Positions 56,901 to 63,925 of a stretch of 64,000 nucleotides of DNA are shown piece by piece. Both the position numbers and the translations under genes were made by a program. The stretch is from a virus, in the IMG/VR virus record IMGVR_UViG_3300032334_001488, positions 1 through 64,000 of that record; one strand, 5' to 3'. Every line of letters starts with the position of its first letter. Position 1 is the first letter of the stretch. The notes beneath the pieces are model-generated. The model saw nothing but the letters and a program-made list of their open reading frames with translations. It made no database searches and was not told the origin of the DNA.

Positions 56901-57749
56901 TTTATTAAACCTGAAGAATATGTAAATAATTTGGTTAAAGCCGTAGGTTTAGTTCAAGGCACTCCTGAATGGCAAAAACTCCTCAAAGATCATGGCCTAG
57001 ATCCGAATAGTTCCTTAACAGATTTAAAAAACGAATTAGCATCAGCCCTGGCGCAAGATTCAACGGTAAACATTAAAAACGCAATTGGTGGTTTAATCGA
57101 CCAGCAAGCTGAAATTAATCAGCTGACTGCTGGAGTTGAATACATTCAAAAAGACACAACCCCTACTGGCACAACAACACAGCCAAGCGGTGTGTATGCA
57201 GTTTTTAAAAATGCTGGATTTACTGGTACCGAGCAACAATTTTACGATCAATTCATGCCTGGGGCCAGTAAAGAAGACATTAACATAATTAATGCTGCGT
57301 ATACTCCAGGAGGAATCAAAGATCTTACTGGAATAGATACAACAGCCAGCGCAACAGATCAATTCACAAACATTAGTTCTTTATTTGGAGATACAAGTTT
57401 TTCTGAGATATCTTCTTTAACAGGAAAAGGAACAACAACTGCTGCACCAAAGACTTCATTACTTTCGTTTGATGAGACTAGCACGGAAGATTCTTTTACT
57501 TTTAAGGATCCGTTTGCGACTTCTTCTGGTAAAGAAGAAATAGGAATTGGCGACCCATTTGATGAAGTTGGCATAGGAGATCCCTTTGCGGAAACTAGTG
57601 ATCCATTCTCAGATAGTTCCAATCCATTTGGAACAATTACAGCAAATACCAGTAGTAAAATTAATTCTATAGGTAATTTTTTCCCAAGTCTTTCAAGTAG
57701 TTCTAAAAGTAACTCCTTTGCTGACTTCTCTTCCTGGACTAGCTTCTGA
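53928..57749 (+). CDS. Very large virion protein with internal repeats and DPF tail
   Basis: 1273 aa. Long helical regions; three related repeats in the middle share the core D/G-Y-V/I-P-x-x-x-R (N-D-Y-V-P-L-N-L-R, E-G-Y-V-P-V-E-N-R, E-G-Y-I-P-P-D-K-R) spaced about 60-90 residues. The last 80 residues are disordered with D-P-F four times plus N-P-F. No enzyme motif. By size and position, an inner virion or ejection protein like 27679-31449. Confidence 0.65.
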   Translation: MTLFYNVANKAWNLTPYELEKTDLPTTKTLYLIYSFAPYENGKGGGVTSYSLSETPPATPAPYRYRSETIYPPAPTYTILKLTPSGSSNLGLSGIGFIPANITGTIAATVKTLQLNEEDNNKAIITNKKLVAKNEFEAQAKASIDNLKKVVNIQSTAPVSKYVTVQNEIKNLKYLLTNGGHTSEEADKEINNLIAPYSGSLDQYYRNDPSIKPSIYSATDQDKLLLSNREGALSANQTFDRFNKYRNGTSGYFFDKTDLGKQAAKEWDDALNSNDLDILLRYDYSKEQYGLSKYLQALKGDPNNINIRGSEIAPLKSQEYKEPIRTDANNAEIRDNIFGLRSTTDETGALTYELKNTGTGEELASFVKSNKTASNLFAQAQKEAGLLELGNISGPWTKLVNDVSSTKGVKTDLKTITSSEAAFASFLGLAATLDPQQNSQVISNNKTLYDSINGLNSDSTFTELTSSAPEITNVFKQVISQSDVAQKQQFDVLRKQALTDTIAALKEAKQKEGKIAYFQPLIKDLQSVQDEFNASINSAVLSDSGLGNVNPIGGQQANTQQKYKLDFGINNIFNTRNGLIYNWQDWINNEIEKKYAGGIDIPNDYVPLNLRTEANGFIDKTGWSNEKKAAWDKADKAYLTLKTNPNDFTSKNVIKNLPEGYVPVENRKLVQDSWKKYEDQLKANGYVDPETVTSWKQYDDAWRNWQDQPEGSSAKAAALEAYNKLQKPEGYIPPDKRMGQEVQFARDFYTQYLKPRFDASQSIAEFQDYIDVTDKTQNPFQTQDKVNALKMAAQNDITRWYANLQKLNNTEQGFNAEYYIDPNKYLQKYGLVGKDAKGGEIGLLAPDAFDGFVDTVAGFNNSVQAKRVADDWEAAKAGRITKDDQGNAINWAAKAYEYGIDITNPNEFAKLHYQMVGLRAAKKDKDGNIVYQQDDKGNYILDSQGNKMPELLSYDGSPAMLAPNIANLYISKVLTPLLIKEADKIGTVFGQFIKPEEYVNNLVKAVGLVQGTPEWQKLLKDHGLDPNSSLTDLKNELASALAQDSTVNIKNAIGGLIDQQAEINQLTAGVEYIQKDTTPTGTTTQPSGVYAVFKNAGFTGTEQQFYDQFMPGASKEDINIINAAYTPGGIKDLTGIDTTASATDQFTNISSLFGDTSFSEISSLTGKGTTTAAPKTSLLSFDETSTEDSFTFKDPFATSSGKEEIGIGDPFDEVGIGDPFAETSDPFSDSSNPFGTITANTSSKINSIGNFFPSLSSSSKSNSFADFSSWTSF

Positions 57750-58039
57750 TGTCAGAACAACATAAAAAAGCCGCAAGTGCAGCGCATCGTTATCAGAAGG
57801 ATGAGATGACTTGCAACAAGCCGCAGAAGGCTCCTCCAGGGGACACCCATAAGTGGGTTGTTAAATCTTGCTACGACGGTGAAGAGAAGATTGTGCGCTA
57901 TGGTAGGCGCGGTTACCAGGACTACACACAGCATCACGACAAGGACCGCCGTACCAACTTCCGTGCTCGCATGGGGTGCGACAAGCCCATGGATAAAAAC
58001 ACCCCACGGTACTGGGCATGCTCTCGCCTCTGGGCGTAA
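57749..58039 (+). CDS. Small conserved phage protein
   Basis: 96 aa; ATG overlaps the previous stop (TGATG). M-S-E-Q-H-K-K-A-A-S-A-A-H-R, D-E-M-T-C-N-K-P-Q-K, H-K-W-V-V-K-S-C-Y-D-G, R-Y-G-R-R-G-Y, R-T-N-F-R-A-R-M-G-C-D. Resembles a family of short Cys/Lys-rich phage proteins. Function unknown. Confidence 0.7.
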   Translation: MSEQHKKAASAAHRYQKDEMTCNKPQKAPPGDTHKWVVKSCYDGEEKIVRYGRRGYQDYTQHHDKDRRTNFRARMGCDKPMDKNTPRYWACSRLWA

Positions 58040-58076
58040 ATGGCTATGGTAGAATAGACTTAATTCTTTGAAGTCT

Positions 58077-58541
58077 ATGATTACTAACAAAGGGGTTTGG
58101 CGTTATGTGCAAGCATTTTGCGTTGATTGCAATAAAGAAAAACAAGTTCGTATTGATGCATGGAATCGTCTAAACCAGCAGTGGCGCTGTTTAAGCTGTG
58201 CAACTAAAAAAAATTTTAAAGATAATCCCAAGCTAAAAGAAATTTTAAAAGAAAGCCATATTACGCATGGCGAATCAAAAAACAAAAATAAAAAAGGTCA
58301 TTGGCTTTACAGCCGGTGGCAAAAAATGAAAGCACGGTGCAAGCGCTGGCCTACTTACATAGAAAAAAATATTAAAGTTTGCGATGAGTGGGAAACTAGT
58401 TACACTCTTTTTAAGAAATGGGCAGAGGCAAACAACGCGGATCCCTCTTTAGAGCTAGATAGAATTAACAATCATGGGAACTATGAACCAGCAAACTGCC
58501 GGTGGGTTACACATCAAGAAAACTGTAACAATAGGAAATAA
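58077..58541 (+). CDS. HNH homing endonuclease
   Basis: About 154 aa from ATG 58077. N-terminal zinc pairs (C-V-D-C, C-L-S-C), H-W-L-Y-S-R-W-Q-K-M-K-A-R-C, then L-E-L-D-R-I-N-N-H-G-N-Y-E-P-A-N-C-R-W-V-T-H-Q-E-N. Same type as 50045-50593 but clearly different in sequence. Probably mobile. Confidence 0.85.
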   Translation: MITNKGVWRYVQAFCVDCNKEKQVRIDAWNRLNQQWRCLSCATKKNFKDNPKLKEILKESHITHGESKNKNKKGHWLYSRWQKMKARCKRWPTYIEKNIKVCDEWETSYTLFKKWAEANNADPSLELDRINNHGNYEPANCRWVTHQENCNNRK

Positions 58542-58588
58542 AGCCTGCTCTCGTCTCTGGTAAGATACAAGCTGTTCACTTCTGATCC

Positions 58589-58708
58589 ATGGCCAAAGCT
58601 AAAGCTGTTGCAAACAAGATCGAGTCCAAGCCCAAGAAGACTCGTCAAGGGGATGGCCAGCACTCCAAGCCATCCCATGGCCGCAAAAAAAGCCGTGGCC
58701 AAGGCTAA
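58589..58708 (+). CDS. Small basic protein (39 aa)
   Basis: ATG 58589. M-A-K-A-K-A-V-A-N-K, K-P-K-K-T-R-Q-G-D-G-Q-H, H-G-R-K-K-S-R-G-Q-G. The K-K-T-R-Q-G, G-R-K-K, R-G-Q-G signature recurs in small cyanophage proteins. Possibly a minor virion or DNA-binding protein. Confidence 0.65.
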   Translation: MAKAKAVANKIESKPKKTRQGDGQHSKPSHGRKKSRGQG

Positions 58709-58754
58709 TATCAACACTTAAGATGTGTATGATGGGAGTACATATTGTGCTCCC

Positions 58755-59444
58755 ATGTCTTACTATCCTCTTGCTCTGGAGCTAATCTGTAAGCACGAAG
58801 GCTTTAATGAAAAAGCCTATGCTGATCCAGAGACAGGAGGTGCTCCTTATACGTTTGGCTTTGGCACGCAATTTTACCAAGACGGCTCACCTGTAAAGTC
58901 TGGTCATTGTTGCACTAAACAAAAAGCCCTGGAATATTTGATGCACGAGATACGTGCAATTGAGAAGGAGCTAAATGAATTAAACCTGCACCTAGACGAA
59001 TATATGAGGCAGGCCTTGATCTCGTTTATTCATTCGGTAGGATGGAAACCATTCTTATATAGCGCATTGATTGACTGTATTGAAGTTGAAGATTGGGCTG
59101 GTGTTGTAGAAGAATTTTCCCAGTGGATTTTTGATCAAGAACACCAGGTAATTGGAGGTCTTCTGGAACGCCGCAGAGAAGAAAGCATGTTGTTCTTGAC
59201 TGAAGTAAAGCAAGCCATACCCAAATGTGAAGATTTGTTGCTGACTGCGTTTAGGAGTTACGCTGCGTCCACTGAGCAAATATCCGCCATTCGCAAACTA
59301 GAGCAAAAAATCAACCCTTACGTTCTTGCGGAATTTGCAAATGACTTTTCAATTACAAAAGACCCCTGGGTGCCACTGAACGACGAATCACTCGATAGTC
59401 TTTTTCAGTTTCCAGGAGACTGTTGGCATGAAGATCGGGCTTAG
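58755..59444 (+). CDS. GH24-type lysozyme (endolysin)
   Basis: 229 aa from ATG 58755 (GTG 58725 is possible). Catalytic-like residues match T4 lysozyme: E15 (K-H-E-G-F), D24 (Y-A-D-P-E-T), T33 (Y-T-F-G-F-G), with the E-to-D spacing (9) as in T4. Followed by Y-L-M-H-E-I-R-A, A-L-I-S-F-I-H-S-V-G and G-L-L-E-R-R. It cuts the glycan chains of peptidoglycan at lysis. About 60 extra C-terminal residues of unknown role. No signal peptide, so a holin outside this window is expected. Confidence 0.85.
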   Translation: MSYYPLALELICKHEGFNEKAYADPETGGAPYTFGFGTQFYQDGSPVKSGHCCTKQKALEYLMHEIRAIEKELNELNLHLDEYMRQALISFIHSVGWKPFLYSALIDCIEVEDWAGVVEEFSQWIFDQEHQVIGGLLERRREESMLFLTEVKQAIPKCEDLLLTAFRSYAASTEQISAIRKLEQKINPYVLAEFANDFSITKDPWVPLNDESLDSLFQFPGDCWHEDRA

Positions 59445-59473
59445 AATAGAATCACAAAAGCTTGTTGATTCCA

Positions 59474-59761
59474 ATGGAAGACTTTCCAGAACCCAAGGAA
59501 TTTGAACTTCCATTGGAACTCCAGTTTTCTATGCGGAAAGCTGAGCTTGCTGCAGAGGAAATGACCTGGGATGAACTGCGTGCCGCATTACTTAATCTGT
59601 ACTACCGTAGATTAATGGAATGGCAAGCAATCAAGACCATCATGGAAAACGAAAATATTATTCTTGAGTTTGATATTCCAACGGATATTGAGTTAGAGGC
59701 GCTTGCCGTCGCCTGTACAGAAGATGATGACGACGGCGAAGATCTGCCTATTCCTTTTTAA
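59474..59761 (+). CDS. nblA: NblA-like phycobilisome degradation adaptor
   Basis: 95 aa from ATG 59474. Residues about 8-52 follow the NblA pattern: E-L-P-L-E-L-Q-F-S-M-R, A-E-E-M-T-W-D-E-L, A-L-L-N-L-Y-Y-R-R-L-M, helix-turn-helix in the NblA sense. NblA dimers link phycobiliproteins to Clp protease so phycobilisomes are broken down. Host NblA is about 60 aa; this copy has an added acidic tail. It implies a phycobilisome-bearing host and probably feeds amino acids to phage synthesis. Confidence 0.75.
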   Translation: MEDFPEPKEFELPLELQFSMRKAELAAEEMTWDELRAALLNLYYRRLMEWQAIKTIMENENIILEFDIPTDIELEALAVACTEDDDDGEDLPIPF

Positions 59762-60234
59762 ACGTAGTCACTCTCTAAGCGATCAATCAAACGATTAAGA
59801 TACCAACGCGCTTTTTTGGCATCTTGCAGCATATTGCCTTTATACCAAAGCCGTAACAAATATTTTAATGTTTGCCACAGCAAGCCGCCGCTAATTGGAT
59901 CTGGAGCATCTTGTACTGCTTGTTCCAGAATTTCAATGACTTCGACTTTGCCGGCAGTGTAATGCTCAGGATGGTTTACTGGATCGCCCTTTGGCGCCAC
60001 AGATGCTTTGGTAGCTGTTGCCCAGGGGACTGGGCATACGCCATCAACACATTCAGTTGTAATGCCGTAATCTACCGGAGGACAGGAGTTGGGTTCAAGT
60101 TGACCAGTAATTTCTGACCCATTGGCAGTGTTCCTGGGTACAGATGGGCTTCCTCCATCGACGGAATGGAACCAGTCACGCCGGGTCGATTGCCCTCCAA
60201 TGCTAAATTCGTTCTCGGTCTGCTGTCCTGACAC
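59758..60234 (-). CDS. DUF3310 protein
   Basis: 158 aa from GTG 60234. From about residue 89: V-N-H-P-E-H-Y-T-A-G-K-V-E-V-I-E-I-L-E, L-L-W-Q-T-L-K-Y-L-L-R-L-W-Y-K-G, D-A-K-K-A-R-W-Y-L-N-R-L is a clear DUF3310 domain. In T7, gp1.7, a nucleotide kinase, carries a similar domain. The first 85 residues overlap 60072-60392 in another frame and may not be the true N-terminus. Convergent with nblA, 4-bp overlap. Confidence 0.7.
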   Translation of the reverse strand: MSGQQTENEFSIGGQSTRRDWFHSVDGGSPSVPRNTANGSEITGQLEPNSCPPVDYGITTECVDGVCPVPWATATKASVAPKGDPVNHPEHYTAGKVEVIEILEQAVQDAPDPISGGLLWQTLKYLLRLWYKGNMLQDAKKARWYLNRLIDRLESDYV

Positions 60235-60392
60235 AGTGCTAGTCCACGGTTATATTGATCATAGATCGGAACGTCATGCTTTGCGGTTGCCATGGGGGCA
60301 CCAAAATCACAACAGCATGCCATTCGCTTAAGCAGCTCGTCATCACTGGTAATAAATTGATTTAGAAACGCATCGGGATCGGGAGTATTCAT
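60072..60392 (-). CDS. Hypothetical 106-aa protein overlapping DUF3310
   Basis: ATG 60392. M-N-T-P-D-P-D-A-F-L-N-Q-F-I-T-S-D-D-E-L-L-K-R-M-A-C-C-C-D is a good globular start; the last 50 residues are Pro-rich and overlap the DUF3310 frame. May be an N-terminal domain joined to DUF3310 by frameshifting. Confidence 0.5.
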   Translation of the reverse strand: MNTPDPDAFLNQFITSDDELLKRMACCCDFGAPMATAKHDVPIYDQYNRGLALCQDSRPRTNLALEGNRPGVTGSIPSMEEAHLYPGTLPMGQKLLVNLNPTPVLR

Positions 60393-60434
60393 TGAAATAT
60401 TCAGTACATAAATACCTTCAATTAAAATATTATC

Positions 60435-60863
60435 ATGGGAAAATTTAACGAACAAACCAGTAATCACAAAGGCGGTCGCGCTTTTGTTAAACAAAGTTAC
60501 GACCCCACTTCGCATGGGGGATCATCGTCAATTGATACCAGCGATCGAAATCCTGGTAACTCTTACGTAACAGATACAAGGAATTTTGATAAGTCTGAAA
60601 AAGCCACCGCTGAAAAAGCTGGTACCAATAATCAGCGCACTGACGACCGCACGCAAAAATTTCTTGCAGCTGCCAGGGCCTCTGGTAGATTCAAACAAAA
60701 CGCATCGATTAATGAGCCAGGCATCCTAGGCAAAACTCCTCGTACTGAAGCAAGCATTAAGGGAACCAATGTCCCTACCCTTGGTGACAAGATAGGGACC
60801 ACTGGCAGTACTAACTATTCACAAAAACCAAGCGGTTCTTCTGGTACTTTTAGGGGATTTTAA
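60435..60863 (+). CDS. Ser/Thr/Gly/Asn-rich protein
   Basis: 142 aa, disordered-looking, no Cys, basic (A-R-A-S-G-R-F-K-Q-N). Likely a minor virion protein. Stop overlaps the stop of the opposing gene 60860-61075 by 4 bp. Confidence 0.6.
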   Translation: MGKFNEQTSNHKGGRAFVKQSYDPTSHGGSSSIDTSDRNPGNSYVTDTRNFDKSEKATAEKAGTNNQRTDDRTQKFLAAARASGRFKQNASINEPGILGKTPRTEASIKGTNVPTLGDKIGTTGSTNYSQKPSGSSGTFRGF

Positions 60864-61075
60864 GATTCTCTGTGATTTACTTCTTCCATCTCAAGAGCAT
60901 CTCTAAGCTGTTTAAAGTTTTCTTCAAGCATATTTAATACCCATTGAATGTTGTCGGATCGATAGCGCACTAGACGATCACTTAATTCTTTATTGCGTAA
61001 CTCAACTACGTCTCCGTAGATAAGCTCTAATATGTCAAGGCGTTGGTCAAGATCAATATAAGAAATTTTAGTCAT
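60860..61075 (-). CDS. Hypothetical 71-aa helical protein
   Basis: Charged helical protein, L-D-Q-R-L-D-I-L-E-L-I-Y-G-D-V-V. ATG overlaps the dCTP deaminase stop as ATGA. Function unknown. Confidence 0.6.
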   Translation of the reverse strand: MTKISYIDLDQRLDILELIYGDVVELRNKELSDRLVRYRSDNIQWVLNMLEENFKQLRDALEMEEVNHRES

Positions 61076-61659
61076 GGCTTGGAAAACACAATTTCTTTTT
61101 TCTGGTCTTGATACTTGCCTTTACGATCTTGATACGACACCTCGCAAGGCTCACCACGATAGAACAACAGTTGCGTAATGCCTTCGTCAGCGTAAATACG
61201 ATTAAACAAGCCAGTGCAATTGCTAATTTCCAACGTAAGGTACCCCTCCCAGCCTGCTTCTGCTGGCGTAATATTTACCAGGATTCCTGAACGGGCATAT
61301 GTTGATTTGCCCACAGCAACTACAGTCACATCACGAGGAAGTTTGATGCGTTCTTGTGCAACACCAAGGCAATACCCATAAGGAGGCAAGATAAAATACT
61401 GGCCTTTTTCGTCTTCCAACAACTCTGCATTGTGAAGAATGTCAGGGTTAAAGTCCTTGGGATCGCAATCACCAGCCTGGATGCGACCAAAGATCAAACA
61501 TTGTTTAGGAGACAGGCGAATATCATAACCATACGAGCTAAGGCCATAGCTTAAAATACGGCGACCATCTACTTCGCTGACCAATCGATCTTGGAACGGA
61601 GAAATCATTCCCTCTTGTTCTGCCAGTTCCCTGATCTCGCGGTCGCAAAGAATGCTCAT
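61072..61659 (-). CDS. dcd: dCTP deaminase
   Basis: 195 aa from ATG 61659 (GTG 61671 possible). G-K-S-T-Y-A-R-S-G-I at 117-126 is the conserved nucleotide site; A-E-A-G-W-E-G-Y-L-T-L-E-I-S-N carries the catalytic Glu in T-L-E. Converts dCTP to dUTP, feeding ThyX with dUMP after dUTPase or related cleavage; some members do both steps. With thyX this makes a phage dTTP supply route. Confidence 0.92.
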   Translation of the reverse strand: MSILCDREIRELAEQEGMISPFQDRLVSEVDGRRILSYGLSSYGYDIRLSPKQCLIFGRIQAGDCDPKDFNPDILHNAELLEDEKGQYFILPPYGYCLGVAQERIKLPRDVTVVAVGKSTYARSGILVNITPAEAGWEGYLTLEISNCTGLFNRIYADEGITQLLFYRGEPCEVSYQDRKGKYQDQKKEIVFSKP

Positions 61660-61690
61660 TGTTTTTTCCACTCATTAATAGTCTACAAAA

Positions 61691-62275
61691 TCAACAGACT
61701 ATCCTGCCCTTTGGCGAGTAAATATTTATAAATCTTTCGGTAGCAGCAGCGGAATTGCGTTTTGGTTGCAGGTACACAACAAAGCACGTACCTGTTTTGT
61801 GGTTGCCTACCCCTTCGCTTGAATTCATTTTTAATATGGGAGGCGTCTTGAGAAAACAAATTGGAAAATCAAAAATGCGTTGATCATATCGAAGCATGTC
61901 CATACAGTTGGTAAAGTACACAGCTTCGGTTACCACATCAGCAAGCCAAAGTTTGTAAAGTTTTTTAAACCATACCGAATGTGATGAGATCAGTGATGGA
62001 GACGAAGCCCTAGTCAGCTTCCACTTACCTAAATCTTTACTAAAAAAGTAGGCGCCACTAGGAGGAAACAAGTAAACTTTTCCTGCCCACTCTTGGACAT
62101 TTAATCCGTCATCCTGTGGTGTGTAAATTTTATCTGCACCTACAAACTCATTGGCAACACGTGAGCTAGCGGGATCTAGATCAATACTTCCCATGAGGGA
62201 GTGGGCAGCACAAGCCAAATCCGTGTTAGTGATTAGCTCACGGTCTTCAACTTTTTTTCTAAACGGTGCGCCCAT
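61691..62275 (-). CDS. Degenerate Dam-like adenine methyltransferase
   Basis: 194 aa. T-D-L-A-C-A-A, I-D-L-D-P-A-S-S-R-V-A-N-E-F-V-G-A-D-K-I-Y-T and D-D-G-L-N-V-Q-E-W-A-G are the signature of the phage N6-adenine methylase family (PF05869). The next block, normally N/D-P-P-Y, is here F-P-P-S, so the base-flipping catalytic Asp/Asn and Tyr are gone. Probably not an active methylase in the standard way; binding or anti-restriction role is possible. Confidence 0.7.
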   Translation of the reverse strand: MGAPFRKKVEDRELITNTDLACAAHSLMGSIDLDPASSRVANEFVGADKIYTPQDDGLNVQEWAGKVYLFPPSGAYFFSKDLGKWKLTRASSPSLISSHSVWFKKLYKLWLADVVTEAVYFTNCMDMLRYDQRIFDFPICFLKTPPILKMNSSEGVGNHKTGTCFVVYLQPKRNSAAATERFINIYSPKGRIVC

Positions 62276-62661
62276 TAGGATTCCGATTGCTGGTTATAGT
62301 CTATTTCCAAATAGCGAATGCCTTCCTTGTCATTAATAATGTAACCGGCTTTTTCTTCCGGGTTAATTTTTTGTGCGGCACCAAGGATGCGTCTAAATGT
62401 TTCAGCTAGGTCACCGTTGTTTTCTTGTTCACACGATTCCTCGGCTGCGTGCAACTCCTTGAGCGTAAGAAAGAACATTGAACGATCTTGGTTGGATGGC
62501 TGGAAGCAAATTACGCCAGGCCCTTCCGACTCCCAGAAGCGGTTGTAGACCGTAGCCAGATCACCCAATACGAGCTTGACAACAGCATCAAGCATCTTTC
62601 CGCTGGTCTCATCAACCTTGCCCTCAAGAGCCTGGGCTATCAACTTCTCTCGGCGGCTCAT
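62275..62661 (-). CDS. Hypothetical 128-aa protein
   Basis: M-S-R-R-E-K-L-I-A-Q-A-L, D-A-V-V-K-L-V-L-G-D-L-A, mostly helical with an acidic end. Overlaps the next start as TAATG. Function unknown. Confidence 0.55.
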   Translation of the reverse strand: MSRREKLIAQALEGKVDETSGKMLDAVVKLVLGDLATVYNRFWESEGPGVICFQPSNQDRSMFFLTLKELHAAEESCEQENNGDLAETFRRILGAAQKINPEEKAGYIINDKEGIRYLEIDYNQQSES

Positions 62662-63115
62662 TAGGTATAAGTCCTTGCTTAAGGAGTGCTTCAGTCAGTT
62701 TAGGAAGGGGCTGGTACACAACGACAAGTTTTCCAAGAACTCCTCGTTTTTTGACCAACTTGCCAGTCTCGTCTTTCATCTTATCAAATTCCCCGGCACG
62801 AATCAAGTATTCGGCTACGCAACGCAAACGCCTTTTTAACGGGAGTTCTGCCTGCGGAAATTTACCACAGATTGTATCTGGGACTAAATCTTTAAATGCT
62901 AAACGCAATCTATTGGCAAGGGTCATGCCAGAATTAATATCTTCCTCTTCAAATTTCTTAATATTTTCCAGGTATCGCTGGATGCACCCGTCATCAAATG
63001 AGCCGAAGGGCGGCATAAAATCTTCTAGTTGCAACGCCAAAGATTCAGGCAGTAATTGAGAATAGTTCTCAACAGTGATCTTATGTATCTCTATGCTTTG
63101 AAATCTATTCGTCAC
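62624..63115 (-). CDS. Hypothetical 163-aa protein (GTG start)
   Basis: GTG 63115 inside the end of 63105-63524. P-P-F-G-S-F-D-D-G-C-I-Q-R-Y-L-E-N-I-K-K, then helices with K-K-R-G-V-L-G-K-L-V-V-V-Y. Overlaps 62275-62661 by 38 bp. Function unknown. Confidence 0.6.
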   Translation of the reverse strand: MTNRFQSIEIHKITVENYSQLLPESLALQLEDFMPPFGSFDDGCIQRYLENIKKFEEEDINSGMTLANRLRLAFKDLVPDTICGKFPQAELPLKRRLRCVAEYLIRAGEFDKMKDETGKLVKKRGVLGKLVVVYQPLPKLTEALLKQGLIPNEPPREVDSPGS

Positions 63116-63524
63116 GCTGAGGTTCCTCTACTCTTGTTGATTGATACATCCGGGGATTTCTTACGTCAGTAATATCTATTTCTTTAGTTTTAGCAAATGA
63201 TTGGACTAGCTGTGTCCATGGAACACGGATTACTGCTCGTTTATTATTGTCAATTGCAATATTGACATAATGAATTCCTTCCACCCATCCTTTGCCCTTT
63301 GCTTGTTTGCCTGCAAAAATCCAATTTCTAATTGTTTGATCTGATACGCTTAGCCTGCGGGCGCATTCTTCTGTAGAAATGTACTCATCCGTGAATGCCT
63401 CTGGATGTAACCTGCTTGTTTCTTCGGTTTGATACTTGCTGTGCCACATGGAAGAGAGAATGTTTTTAATCCCTTTTAACTCATGGGCAATATCTTCTAA
63501 ACCTTTTCTGATCCCATGGGTCAT
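63105..63524 (-). CDS. Excisionase-type HTH protein with coiled-coil N-terminus
   Basis: ATG 63524 (GTG 63539 possible). Residues 1-40 are helical; then Y-I-S-T-E-E-C-A-R-R-L-S-V-S-D-Q-T-I-R-N-W-I-F-A-G-K is a MerR/Xis HTH with wing G-W-V-E-G-I-H-Y-V. DNA-binding; begins a four-gene overlapping group. Likely regulator. Confidence 0.7.
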   Translation of the reverse strand: MTHGIRKGLEDIAHELKGIKNILSSMWHSKYQTEETSRLHPEAFTDEYISTEECARRLSVSDQTIRNWIFAGKQAKGKGWVEGIHYVNIAIDNNKRAVIRVPWTQLVQSFAKTKEIDITDVRNPRMYQSTRVEEPQRDE

Positions 63525-63580
63525 GGCAACATTTTTCACTTGTTTAATGCTAGTGTGTAAGCAAAGATTTTGCTAGGTCC

Positions 63581-63925
63581 ATGGAAGAACAGATTCCCGC
63601 CAGTCAAGTACCCCAGCAACTGCAAGGAATTTCTCCTGAGCAGCTGGCGGAAATGAAAGCACGTGCTAGAGAACAGGCAATTCGCATGACTATGCAACAA
63701 CAAACGCCTCCACCACAATCTCCTCAGGCACCCGTCACGCTCCCTGGTGGTTACGTTTATATGCCCGAAGCTCCTGAACCTAAGATTGTTTATGTGCGTC
63801 GTAACATGACCGTTGCGGAAATCCTGGTAATGGTAGTCCTTTCTTGCGTTATTGTTGGCGGCATTCAAGGAGTTTGGAATTTTACCTCCAAGTATCTGCC
63901 GCAAATTGAAGTTCGAGTCAAGTAA
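63581..63925 (+). CDS. Membrane-anchored Pro/Gln-rich protein
   Basis: 114 aa. Soluble Pro/Gln-rich N-half, M-K-A-R-A-R-E-Q-A, then one membrane helix at about 79-97 (I-L-V-M-V-V-L-S-C-V-I-V-G-G-I-Q-G-V-W). Divergent from the HTH gene. A single-span anchor near the C-terminus could fit a spanin- or holin-type protein, but this is only a possibility. The remaining 75 bases to the window end hold no gene. Confidence 0.6.
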   Translation: MEEQIPASQVPQQLQGISPEQLAEMKARAREQAIRMTMQQQTPPPQSPQAPVTLPGGYVYMPEAPEPKIVYVRRNMTVAEILVMVVLSCVIVGGIQGVWNFTSKYLPQIEVRVK

